A stretch of DNA of 21,998 nucleotides from RGIG4608 sp964534905 (GTDB lineage: Bacteria > Bacillota > Clostridia > Oscillospirales > CAG-272). Location: contig CAZHPZ010000021.1 in assembly GCA_964534905.1 (NCBI GenBank), forward strand, positions 1 through 21,998. The letters run 5' to 3'. Shown piece after piece: positions 5,622 through 12,324 of the stretch. The first letter of the stretch is position 1. Each line of letters begins with the position of its first letter. Both the position numbers and the translations under genes were made by a program. Below the pieces are notes generated by a model. The model was not told where the DNA came from and ran no database searches. It was given only the letters and a program-made list of their open reading frames with translations.

Positions 5622-6467
5622 TCAGTCCGGAGTTTCTTTTTCTTCGTTACTGCTTACACATGATGTATCACTCTCGGCAGAGAAATTTGCGTCTGTGAAA
5701 AGGCTTGCGAGGACTGCTGCGGATATGGCGAGAATTAAAAATGCTTGAACAAAGCGCGCGCTCTCGTGAACCGATCCGAAAAGATAAGCTCCGATATAAG
5801 CAACGGAGAATGTTATTCCGCTTGATGAGGTTAAAAGCGCCGATGAGATGTAAAAACGCGACGTCATACCTCGCAGAAGCTTTTCTTCATATAATATATA
5901 GAGCATATAAAATATCGAAAATGCGACGGTTAATGTGTTTTCGACCGAATTTATGTGTCGGGTGTACGTCGAATTGATTCCAATTATCGTTCCTATCGGC
6001 AGAGTGCATCCGAGAGCGAGCAGAGCGAGAAAAACAATCGGCGGTACCGAAAAATTCTGTTTGTAACGGAGAAGAAGATATACGCCGAATGCGATACAGC
6101 CGAGTCCGCATAATTGATATGCCTTGGGTGTGGGGTGTATGAGGCCGAGTGACGTAATGGCTATCTGAAACGCTCCGAGAACTATGACCGCTGCCGCTGC
6201 TACCTGAGTCGCTACGGGAGACAGAAGAATTACTTTTTTCTCCGAATGGATTTCTTGAAGCTTAGCGGGAATAAGAGATATAGCAAAGCAGAACACGGAT
6301 GATATTGCAAAGAGAGATTTTACTATTGTTGCATTCGTGCTTGTGTCGAAATATCCCGAGTCGGGATCAAAAAACGCGGTGAAAAGTATGAAAAGCAAAA
6401 CAGCGGAGACAGCCGTAAATACGGCAATGAGTCTGTATGCCGATTTGAGGGAAATTTTTTCGTTCAT
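5622..6467 (-). CDS. Predicted eight-helix membrane protein, unknown function
   Basis: I do not recognise the family. The 281-residue protein has about eight hydrophobic segments (near 12-33, 47-66, 83-105, 117-134, 142-164, 177-194, 206-230 and 239-257). It ends in a hydrophilic, acidic tail of about 24 residues (ESDTSCVSSNEEKETPD). No catalytic motif, nucleotide-binding site or known transporter signature is visible. A short soluble loop with EEKLLRG lies between helices 6 and 7. The frame can be extended to a GTG at 6497, but the -10 lies at 6500-6505 and AAGGAG sits 8 nt before the ATG at 6467, so that start is preferred. The gene converges on the protease and shares its promoter element, which suggests a common regulator and possibly a joint envelope role. 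Confidence 0.8.
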   Translation of the reverse strand: MNEKISLKSAYRLIAVFTAVSAVLLFILFTAFFDPDSGYFDTSTNATIVKSLFAISSVFCFAISLIPAKLQEIHSEKKVILLSPVATQVAAAAVIVLGAFQIAITSLGLIHPTPKAYQLCGLGCIAFGVYLLLRYKQNFSVPPIVFLALLALGCTLPIGTIIGINSTYTRHINSVENTLTVAFSIFYMLYILYEEKLLRGMTSRFYISSALLTSSSGITFSVAYIGAYLFGSVHESARFVQAFLILAISAAVLASLFTDANFSAESDTSCVSSNEEKETPD

Positions 6468-6499
6468 CTGCATTACTCCTTGAAAGCGTTCTTGCACAT

Positions 6500-6532
6500 A
6501 TTATAAGACATAAATATGAACAAAATGTTAAA
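6500..6532 (-). promoter_or_regulatory. Promoter and operator of the membrane-protein gene
   Basis: Read on the minus strand, TTTAACATTTTGTTCAT (6532 down to 6516) contains TTAACA and TTCATA half-sites spaced by 11 bp. A perfect TATAAT (6505-6500) follows after 9 nt. There is no separate good -35, so the element probably serves as an activator box. It matches the box before the protease gene over 17 of 17 bases. Confidence 0.65.
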
Positions 6533-6572
6533 GGAATGCTCAAAACAAGGTTTGTTGGTGTGTTTTTTACGC

Positions 6573-6606
6573 TTTTTGACGCAAAAATGTCCGAGACTGT
6601 CAAAAA
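6573..6606. repeat. Inverted repeat in the divergent spacer before rpsJ
   Basis: TTTTTGAC (6573-6580) and GTCAAAAA (6599-6606) are exact inverted arms 18 bp apart. They lie between the minus-strand membrane gene and the rpsJ promoter. It could be an operator for a dimeric regulator or a weak transcription boundary. The surrounding sequence to 6700 is A/T-rich and holds no gene. Confidence 0.4.
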
Positions 6607-6707
6607 AATCACAAAAAATCATTAAATTTGTATAAAATGCACAGTTTTGTGACTTTAAAAATGATTAAATTCTGCGATATGACTGTAAAAATATCTTTAA
6701 AAGGGGG

Positions 6708-6736
6708 TTGATTTATCGGTTTTTATGTGGTATAAT
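6708..6736 (+). promoter_or_regulatory. Promoter of the S10-spc-alpha cluster
   Basis: TTGATT (6708-6713), a 17-bp spacer and an extended -10 TGG-TATAAT (6728-6736) form a strong sigma-A promoter. An A/T-rich stretch at 6684-6702 may be an UP element. Transcription should begin near 6743 and read the whole ribosomal cluster. No other promoter of comparable quality was noticed downstream. Confidence 0.9.
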
Positions 6737-6742
6737 AGCAAA

Positions 6743-7063
6743 GCTTGATATGCGATGAAGCGAGAGGTTGCCGCGAAAGCGGGTAATTTTCGTGGAGTAT
6801 GTCCGTTAAACGGGCGCAAAGATCCCATTCACGACGTGCGTGAAGGGCTTGCTTGCACGGAGTTTGTCGGTCAAAACCCAGACCGCGAAGTCCGTTTTTG
6901 TAAGGAAAGTCCCCGAACACGCGAGACCGTGTTCAAGGAAAATGCCCCACTCATTACTTGTCCGACGCAAGAATGCCACATTATATATATGTCGCCCACG
7001 GGCGAGTGTGTTGTGAGCACACGGCGTTAAGCGAAGGACGAAATCTAAAAAGGAGGCAGAAAA
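6743..7063 (+). ncRNA. Long structured leader of rpsJ, candidate attenuator
   Basis: About 320 untranslated nt precede rpsJ. Visible hairpins are CCGC-GAAA-GCGG (6771-6782), 6801-6815, TTCACG/CGTGAA (6828-6844), GAACACG/CGTGTTC (6915-6934) and GTGTG/CACAC (7006-7022). The strongest is 6857-6872 with 6881-6895, 14 pairs followed by a T-run (6895-6899), which looks like a terminator. CGTGC (6835-6839) can alternatively pair with GCACG (6855-6859), overlapping that hairpin. GGAGTATGTCCG (6794-6805) is echoed by GGAGTTTGTCGG (6859-6870). In E. coli, L4 controls the S10 leader by termination. Whether anything similar acts here is inference. Confidence 0.6.
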
Positions 7064-7375
7064 ATGGCAGTAAAGGAAAGAATCCGTGTCAGACTCAAGA
7101 GCTACGACCACAAGCTTATCGACGCAGCGGCTGAAAAGATCGTTGACGTTGCTAAGAGAAACGGCGCTACGGTCTCCGGTCCTATCCCGCTCCCCACGGA
7201 GAGAGAGATCGTTACGATCCTTCGTGCGGTGCACAAGTACAAGGATAGCCGTGAGCAGTTTGAGCTCAGGACACACAAGAGACTCATTGATATTCTCAAG
7301 CCCTCTGCAAAGGTTGCAGAAGCTCTTATGAATATTGAATTGCCCGCAGGCGTTGAGATCGAAGTTCAGGTTTAA
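7064..7375 (+). CDS. rpsJ: 30S ribosomal protein S10
   Basis: S10 binds the head of the 30S subunit near S3 and S14. As NusE it also joins NusB in transcription antitermination. Recognisable blocks are IRVRLKSYDHKLID (7-20), IPLPTE (41-46) and the signature RTHKRLIDI (69-77). Length (103 aa) is normal. AGGAGG lies about 8 nt before the ATG. It opens the S10 cluster, directly after the long leader. The str genes (rpsL, rpsG, fusA, tuf) that often precede it in Firmicutes are not here. Confidence 0.98.
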   Translation: MAVKERIRVRLKSYDHKLIDAAAEKIVDVAKRNGATVSGPIPLPTEREIVTILRAVHKYKDSREQFELRTHKRLIDILKPSAKVAEALMNIELPAGVEIEVQV

Positions 7376-7407
7376 TCAAGCCTTCGACTCAAGAAAAAGC
7401 GAAACGC

Positions 7408-7478
7408 AAAAATGTCGCACGGCGACACTTTTGTCGGTCAAGTTGGCGTAGCACCAAGGTGAAATTCAAAGCGTCAAC
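7408..7478 (+). promoter_or_regulatory. Structured spacer between rpsJ and rplC
   Basis: The 127-nt gap is long for this cluster. AAAAATGTCGC (7408-7418) pairs with GCGACACTTTT (7422-7432) with one mismatch and ends in four T's. GTTGGCG (7442-7448) pairs with CGTCAAC (7472-7478) with one G-U. The first could pause or partly terminate transcription, or set mRNA processing between S10 and L3. No open frame is present. Confidence 0.45.
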
Positions 7479-7502
7479 CAATAACCTACAGGAGGAAAGA
7501 AA

Positions 7503-8132
7503 ATGAAAAGCGGTATTATCGGTAAGAAGATCGGTATGACACAGATCTTCGACGAGATCGGAAACGTTATTCCGGTTACGGTAATCGAGGCAGGTCCCTG
7601 CGTAGTAGCGCAGAAGAAGACTGTCGAAAACGACGGCTATGACGCCGTTCAGCTTGGTTTTATGGATGTTAAGGAAAAGCACATGACCAAGGCTGAAAAA
7701 GGTCATTTCGAAAAAGCAGGCGTTCCTGCTAAGAAGCATCTCAAGGAATTCCGCCTTGATGATTGCGCATCTCTCAATCTTGGCGACGTTATTACCGTCG
7801 AAACCTTCGCTGCAGGCGAAAAAGTCGACGTAACAGGTATAACAAAGGGTCACGGTTACACAGGCGCTATCAAGAGATGGAACCTTCATATGCTCGGCAA
7901 GACTCACGGTATCGGTCCGATTCACCGTCAGTCCGGTTCTATGGGCGTTATCGACCCTGCGAGAATCTTCAAGAACAAGAAGATGGCAGGTCAGTACGGT
8001 AACGAGCAGGTAACTGTTTTGAATTTGAATGTTGTTAAGATTGATGCTGAAAAGAATCTTATCGCCGTTAAGGGTGCAATTCCCGGACCTAAGGGCGGTA
8101 TCGTATTCGTTCGCACATCTTGCAAAGCATAA
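7503..8132 (+). CDS. rplC: 50S ribosomal protein L3
   Basis: L3 is an early-assembly protein that binds 23S rRNA and reaches towards the peptidyl-transferase centre. The N-terminal KSGIIGKKIGMTQIF (2-16), central GHGYTGAIKRW (116-126) and THGIGPIHRQSGSMG (134-148) are family signatures. The last marks the extension that approaches the active site. Length (209 aa) matches Bacillus L3. AGGAGGA precedes the ATG by about 6 nt. rplD follows after 20 nt. Confidence 0.98.
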   Translation: MKSGIIGKKIGMTQIFDEIGNVIPVTVIEAGPCVVAQKKTVENDGYDAVQLGFMDVKEKHMTKAEKGHFEKAGVPAKKHLKEFRLDDCASLNLGDVITVETFAAGEKVDVTGITKGHGYTGAIKRWNLHMLGKTHGIGPIHRQSGSMGVIDPARIFKNKKMAGQYGNEQVTVLNLNVVKIDAEKNLIAVKGAIPGPKGGIVFVRTSCKA

Positions 8133-8152
8133 GCGAAAGGAGGAACTGAATA

Positions 8153-8776
8153 ATGCCAAACGTAAAGGTACTTAATATGGCCGGCAAAGAGGTTGGTGAG
8201 ATCACACTTTCCGACGTTATTTTCGGTGCAGAGGTTAATGAAGCAGTTCTCCACGCTGCAGTAAGAGCGTTCCTTATGAATCAGAGACAGGGAACACAGT
8301 CTACTCTTACAAGAAGTGAGGTTTCCGGCGGCGGTAAGAAGCCTTGGAGACAGAAGGGAACAGGTAGAGCTCGTCAGGGTTCAACACGTTCTCCCCAGTG
8401 GACACACGGTGGTATTGCTCTCGGTCCGAAGCCCAGAGATTACCGTGTTGATGTGAACAAGAAGACAAAGAGAGTTGCTCTTTACAGCGCACTTTCTGCT
8501 AAGGTTGCCGCAGGCGATCTCATCGTTATCGATGACATCAAGTGCGAGGGCTACAAGACAAAGACGATCGTTAATATGCTTAACGCTATCGGCGCTGACA
8601 GAAAGGCACTCATCGTTCTTCCCGAAGTTGATAACTTCGTAGTTAAGAGCGCAGCTAACGTTCCCGGTGTTAAGACAACACTTGCACACACCGTAAACGT
8701 TTACGACATTCTTAACGCAAACAAGTTTGTTGCTACAAAGGCAGCAATCGCAAAGCTTGAGGAGGTGTTCGCATAA
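8153..8776 (+). CDS. rplD: 50S ribosomal protein L4
   Basis: L4 binds 23S rRNA, and its extended loop lines the peptide exit tunnel. The loop is visible as GGGKKPWRQKGTGRARQGS (59-77), followed by PQWTHGGIALGPKPRDY (81-97). Changes in this loop give macrolide resistance in other bacteria, but nothing here departs obviously from the usual sequence. In E. coli L4 also represses its own operon. Length (207 aa) is normal. The stop TAA shares one base with the rplW ATG, implying translational coupling. Confidence 0.97.
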   Translation: MPNVKVLNMAGKEVGEITLSDVIFGAEVNEAVLHAAVRAFLMNQRQGTQSTLTRSEVSGGGKKPWRQKGTGRARQGSTRSPQWTHGGIALGPKPRDYRVDVNKKTKRVALYSALSAKVAAGDLIVIDDIKCEGYKTKTIVNMLNAIGADRKALIVLPEVDNFVVKSAANVPGVKTTLAHTVNVYDILNANKFVATKAAIAKLEEVFA

Positions 8777-9069
8777 TGAAAATGGTTCAGGATATAATCA
8801 TCGCTCCCGTTATCACAGAGGCGAGCATGGACCGTATTGCCAATAAGACATATACGTTCAAGGTTGCAAAGAACGCTACAAAGCCTGAGATTGCTAATGC
8901 AGTTGAAACTATGTTCGGCGTAAAGGTATTGACAGTTAACACTATCAATGTCAAGAGAAAACAGAAGAGACAGGGTTATACAAGCGGCTACACAGCAGCA
9001 TGGAAAAAGGCTATCGTTACACTTAAGCCCGAATCCAAGACCATTGAGTTCTTCGAAGGTATGAACTAA
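8776..9069 (+). CDS. rplW: 50S ribosomal protein L23
   Basis: L23 lies at the mouth of the exit tunnel, where it docks signal recognition particle and trigger factor. The family opening DIIIAPVITEASM (6-18) and TFKVAKNATKPEIANAVE (about 27-44) are present, and the basic loop VKRKQKRQGYTSGYTAAWKKA follows. Length is 97 aa. Its Shine-Dalgarno GAGGAGG lies in the last codons of rplD, and its ATG overlaps the rplD stop by one base. Confidence 0.97.
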   Translation: MKMVQDIIIAPVITEASMDRIANKTYTFKVAKNATKPEIANAVETMFGVKVLTVNTINVKRKQKRQGYTSGYTAAWKKAIVTLKPESKTIEFFEGMN

Positions 9070-9090
9070 GAGTAGGAGGATAGAGAAGAA

Positions 9091-9924
9091 ATGCCTACAA
9101 TTAAATACAAGCCTACGACTCCTGCGAGAAGAAATATGACTGTTCCGTCCTTTGACGAGATCACAAAGTTTTCTCCCGAAAAGAGTCTTATCGCGACAAA
9201 GAAGAAACACGCAGGTAGAAATAACCTCGGCAGAATCACCGTTCGTCATCACGGCGGCGGTAACAAGGTAAAGTACAGAATCATCGACTTTAAGCGTACA
9301 GACGCTACTGCTAACACAGTAATCGGTGTTGAGTACGACCCCAACAGAAGCGCATACATCGCTCTCCTTCAGAACGAGACCGGCGACAAGAGCTACATCA
9401 TAGCTCCCGTAGGACTTACAGACGGTGACGTTGTTTACTCCGGTACTGATGCGGACATCAAGCCCGGTAACACACTTCCCATCGCTAACATTCCCGTTGG
9501 TACGTTCATTCACAATATCGAGCTTTACCCCGGTAAGGGCGCTCAGCTCGTTCGTTCTGCCGGTGCCGCTGCACAGCTTGTCTCCAAGGACAACGGCGAT
9601 ATGGCACAGGTAAGACTTCCCTCGGGTGAGGTTCGCCTTATCCGTCTTGACTGTAAGGCAACTATCGGTCAGGTCGGTAACATCGAGCACGACACAGTTA
9701 AGCTCGGTAAGGCGGGTAAGACAAGACATAAGGGTATCCGTCCCACAGTACGCGGTTCTGTAATGAACCCCTGTGATCACCCCCACGGCGGTGGTGAGGG
9801 CAAGTCGCCCATCGGTCGTCCCGGCCCTGTTACACCTTGGGGCAAGCCTGCTCTCGGTTATAAGACGAGAAATAAGAAGGCAAGAACAAACAAATTCATC
9901 GTAAAACGCAGAAACGATAGATAA
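9091..9924 (+). CDS. rplB: 50S ribosomal protein L2
   Basis: L2 binds domain IV of 23S rRNA and supports subunit association and peptidyl transfer. Residues 48-62 (GRITVRHHGGGNKVK) and the conserved C-terminal HPHGGGEG at about 230-237, including the histidine tied to activity in E. coli, are intact. The basic end (KARTNKFIVKRR) is typical. Length (277 aa) equals that of Bacillus L2. It is the largest ribosomal gene here. A long frame on the opposite strand is a codon-bias shadow. Confidence 0.98.
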   Translation: MPTIKYKPTTPARRNMTVPSFDEITKFSPEKSLIATKKKHAGRNNLGRITVRHHGGGNKVKYRIIDFKRTDATANTVIGVEYDPNRSAYIALLQNETGDKSYIIAPVGLTDGDVVYSGTDADIKPGNTLPIANIPVGTFIHNIELYPGKGAQLVRSAGAAAQLVSKDNGDMAQVRLPSGEVRLIRLDCKATIGQVGNIEHDTVKLGKAGKTRHKGIRPTVRGSVMNPCDHPHGGGEGKSPIGRPGPVTPWGKPALGYKTRNKKARTNKFIVKRRNDR

Positions 9925-9937
9925 GGAGGGAATATAA

Positions 9938-10219
9938 ATGAGCAGAAGTTTGAAGAAGGCGCCTTTCGTAGAAGAAAAGCTCTATGCGAGAATTTGCGCA
10001 ATGAACGAAAAGAACGAGAAGAAAGTTCTTAAGACTTGGTCTCGTGCATCGACAATATTCCCTGAATTTGTCGGACATACCATCGCAGTACACGACGGCA
10101 GAAAGCACGTTCCGGTGTACGTAACCGAGGATATGGTAGGACACAAGCTCGGTGAATTCGCTCCCACGAGAACCTTTAAGGGACATGCGGGCTCGAAGAC
10201 ATCCAACAACGGTAAGTAA
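9938..10219 (+). CDS. rpsS: 30S ribosomal protein S19
   Basis: S19 sits in the head of the 30S subunit in complex with S13, close to the A and P sites. SRSLKKAPFV (2-11), HTIAVHDGRKHVPVYV (47-62) and the signature GHKLGEFAPTRTF (68-80) identify it. Length (93 aa) is normal. AAGGAGGG precedes the ATG. rplV follows after 17 nt. Confidence 0.98.
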   Translation: MSRSLKKAPFVEEKLYARICAMNEKNEKKVLKTWSRASTIFPEFVGHTIAVHDGRKHVPVYVTEDMVGHKLGEFAPTRTFKGHAGSKTSNNGK

Positions 10220-10236
10220 TAGAGGAGGAAGATTCG

Positions 10237-10581
10237 ATGGAAAACAATGTAGCAAAAGCTCATCTTAAATATGCAAGAATTTCCCCTCGTAAGGTAAAAA
10301 TCGTTCTTGACCTCATCAGAGGCAAGGATGCCGGTGTTGCGATGGCTATTCTTAAGAATACAAACAAGAGCGCATCCGAGTACCTTATCAAATTGTTGGG
10401 AAGTGCAATTGCAAATGCTGAGCACAACAATAATATGGATCCTTCAAAGCTCTACGTAGCTGAATGCTTCGTTTGCCCCGGTCCCACTCTCAAGAGAATT
10501 ATGCCCAGAGCAAAGGGAAGCGCAGACAGAATTTTGAAGAGAACAAGCCACGTTACAATCGTGGTTAAAGAAAGAGTCTAA
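10237..10581 (+). CDS. rplV: 50S ribosomal protein L22
   Basis: L22 contacts all domains of 23S rRNA, and its beta-hairpin lines the exit tunnel opposite L4. The opening KAHLKYARISPRKVK (7-21) and the tunnel hairpin PTLKRIMPRAKGSADRI (about 84-100) are clear. Length (114 aa) is normal. GAGGAGG precedes the ATG. It lies between rpsS and rpsC in the usual order. Confidence 0.97.
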   Translation: MENNVAKAHLKYARISPRKVKIVLDLIRGKDAGVAMAILKNTNKSASEYLIKLLGSAIANAEHNNNMDPSKLYVAECFVCPGPTLKRIMPRAKGSADRILKRTSHVTIVVKERV

Positions 10582-10597
10582 ATAGGAGGTAGCTAAA

Positions 10598-11368
10598 ATG
10601 GGTCAGAAGGTTAATCCCCACGGCTTGCGTGTGGGCGTAATTAAGAACTGGGATTCAAGATGGTTCGCAAAAGACGAAGTTTTTGGCGACACTCTTGTTT
10701 CCGACTACAAAATAAGAGAATATCTTAAGAAAGAGCTCCAAAAAGCAGGCGTTCCGAAGATCGAAATCGAGCGTGACAGCCACAGAGTAAGAATTTTCGT
10801 ACACTGTGCAAAGCCCGGTATCGTAATCGGCCGCGGCGGCTCGGAGATCGAAAAATACAAGGCTCAGCTTGAAAAAATGGTTGGTATGCCCGTTTCCCTT
10901 AACGTTGTTGAGGTAAAGCAGGTAGACCTCGACGCTCAGCTTGTTGCTGAGAACGTTGCAGCTCAGCTTGAAAACCGTGTGGCATTCCGCCGCGCAATGA
11001 AGATGGCGATCCGTAACACAATGAGACTCGGCGCAAAGGGTATCAAGATCACTTGCTCCGGACGTCTTGGCGGTGCGGAAATCGCAAGAGCAGAACATTA
11101 CCACGAGGGTACTATTCCGCTTCAGACTCTCAGAGCTGACATTGATTACGGCTTCTGGGAAGCAAACACAACCTACGGTAAGATCGGCGTCAAGGTATGG
11201 ATTTACAGAGGCGAGGTTCTTAACGAGGTAAATCGTCCCGCTGTAAAGAGCAATCGCGGCGACCGTCCTGCTCGCAGAGACAACAGAAACGGTGATCGCA
11301 AGCCCAGAAACAACAACAGAGGCGACAGAACTCCCAGAGAAGGAGGACGCAAAAATGTTAATGCCTAA
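10598..11368 (+). CDS. rpsC: 30S ribosomal protein S3 with basic C-terminal tail
   Basis: S3 forms part of the mRNA entry site and the ribosomal helicase with S4 and S5. The N-terminal MGQKVNPHGLRVGVIKNWDS, the KH domain with GIVIGRGGSEIE (74-85) and the C-terminal GAEIARAEHYHEG...DIDYGFWEA blocks are standard. The protein is 256 aa, about 40 longer than the usual 215-220. From about residue 217 it carries a tail rich in Arg, Asn, Gly and Asp with repeated NRGDR and RDNRNGDR patterns, probably disordered and RNA-binding. The last 14 nt overlap rplP, and the tail codons also hold the rplP ribosome-binding site. Confidence 0.97.
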   Translation: MGQKVNPHGLRVGVIKNWDSRWFAKDEVFGDTLVSDYKIREYLKKELQKAGVPKIEIERDSHRVRIFVHCAKPGIVIGRGGSEIEKYKAQLEKMVGMPVSLNVVEVKQVDLDAQLVAENVAAQLENRVAFRRAMKMAIRNTMRLGAKGIKITCSGRLGGAEIARAEHYHEGTIPLQTLRADIDYGFWEANTTYGKIGVKVWIYRGEVLNEVNRPAVKSNRGDRPARRDNRNGDRKPRNNNRGDRTPREGGRKNVNA

Positions 11369-11771
11369 AAGAGTGAAATTCCGCAGAGTACAGCGCGGAA
11401 GACTTAAGGGTAAGGCAAGCCGCGGTAACAAGGTTACAAACGGTAGCTACGGTCTTGCTGCTCTTGAGCCTGCTTGGATCACAAGCAATCAGATAGAAGC
11501 TGCCCGTATCGCTATGACGCGTTACATCAAGCGTGGCGGTCAGGTATGGATAAAGATATTCCCTGACAAGCCTATCACAGAAAAGCCCGCCGAGACTCGA
11601 ATGGGTTCAGGTAAGGGTTCACCCGAGTACTGGGTAGCAGTAGTTAAGCCCGGCAGAGTTATGTTTGAGATGGACGGAGTACCGGAGGACGTAGCAAAGG
11701 AAGCTATGCGTCTCGCGTCTCATAAGCTCCCGATCAAATGTAAGTTTGTAACTAAGGAAGAGGAGGTATAA
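11355..11771 (+). CDS. rplP: 50S ribosomal protein L16
   Basis: L16 helps shape the A-site tRNA elbow region of the 50S subunit and is a late-assembly protein. MLMPKRVKFRRVQRGR (1-16), GLAALEPAWITSNQIEAARIA-type sequence (33-53) and RMGSGKGSPEYWV (82-94) are signatures. The open frame extends upstream into rpsC, but AAGGAGG about 8 nt before the ATG at 11355 and the family N-terminus fix the start. Length is 138 aa. The start overlaps the end of rpsC by 14 nt, suggesting coupled translation. Confidence 0.97.
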   Translation: MLMPKRVKFRRVQRGRLKGKASRGNKVTNGSYGLAALEPAWITSNQIEAARIAMTRYIKRGGQVWIKIFPDKPITEKPAETRMGSGKGSPEYWVAVVKPGRVMFEMDGVPEDVAKEAMRLASHKLPIKCKFVTKEEEV

Positions 11772-11774
11772 GCC

Positions 11775-11963
11775 GTGAAAGTTACAGAAATCAGAGAAAT
11801 GACTTCAGAGCAGCTTGAAGCTAAGCTCAAGGAACTTAAGGACGAGCTTTTCAGACTCCGTTTCCAGAATGCGATCCGCCAGCTTGACAACCCCCACAAA
11901 ATCTCGGACGTCAAGAAGGACATCGCTCGTGTAATGACAGTTCTTCACGAGAAGAATGCTTAA
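11775..11963 (+). CDS. rpmC: 50S ribosomal protein L29
   Basis: L29 is a small two-helix protein next to L23 at the exit-tunnel mouth. The 62-residue frame starts with GTG (MKVTEIREMTSEQLEAKL) and contains the core ELFRLRFQNAIRQLDNPHKI, with the conserved LRFQ block. AGGAGG lies in the last codons of rplP, and only 3 nt separate the two genes. Confidence 0.96.
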   Translation: MKVTEIREMTSEQLEAKLKELKDELFRLRFQNAIRQLDNPHKISDVKKDIARVMTVLHEKNA

Positions 11964-11976
11964 GGAGGAATGAGTC

Positions 11977-12234
11977 ATGACAGAAAGAAACCTTAGAAAA
12001 ACAAGAGTCGGACTTGTTGTAAGCAACAAGATGGACAAGACGATCGTAGTTGCAGTTGAGGACAACGTAAAGCACCCCATCTACGGCAAGATCATCAAGA
12101 GAACCTTGAAGCTCCACGCTCACGATGAAGAAAACACATGCAACGTAGGCGACAAGGTAGAAGTAATGGAAACAAGACCTCTTTCCAAGACAAAGAGATG
12201 GAGACTTGTTGAGATTATCGAAAGAGCTAAATAA
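11977..12234 (+). CDS. rpsQ: 30S ribosomal protein S17
   Basis: S17 is a primary 16S rRNA-binding OB-fold protein of the 30S body. RNLRKTRVGLVVSNKMDKT (4-22), HPIYGKIIKRTLKLHAHDE (about 33-51) and the C-terminal RPLSKTKRWRLVEI block are typical. Length (85 aa) is normal. AAGGAGG precedes the ATG. A 90-nt gap to rplN follows, longer than the spacers just upstream. Confidence 0.97.
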   Translation: MTERNLRKTRVGLVVSNKMDKTIVVAVEDNVKHPIYGKIIKRTLKLHAHDEENTCNVGDKVEVMETRPLSKTKRWRLVEIIERAK

Positions 12235-12303
12235 TTTAGCGCTAAAATATTAGTTTATCAATCATTAATCGCGAAATTACAGTAAATACGACCGGATCGT
12301 ATT
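12235..12303 (+). promoter_or_regulatory. Palindrome and hairpin between rpsQ and rplN
   Basis: TTTAGCGCTAAA (12235-12246) is a perfect 12-bp DNA palindrome right after the rpsQ stop. AATACGA (12285-12291) pairs with TCGTATT (12297-12303) around a CCGGA loop, just before the rplN ribosome-binding site. No good promoter or open frame is seen. A role in mRNA processing or rplN translation is possible but unproven. Confidence 0.35.
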
Positions 12304-12324
12304 GAAAACAGGAGGAACGCAAAA

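Noticed and set aside
2143..6467. Horizontal transfer of the two-component/protease/membrane block, suggested by different codon use
   Set aside because: ATA and GCG codons are commoner here than in the ribosomal genes, but that is expected from lower expression. No mobile genes or att sites flank the block.
6468..6497. Upstream GTG start for the minus-strand membrane protein
   Set aside because: Transcription would begin near 6493, downstream of this GTG. AAGGAG and an ATG at 6467 give a proper start.
8701..9786. Long minus-strand open frame (361 codons) opposite rplD, rplW and rplB
   Set aside because: It is antisense to three certain ribosomal genes. Biased codon use in highly expressed genes removes stops on the opposite strand, and the product is Val/Cys/Ser-rich with no motif.
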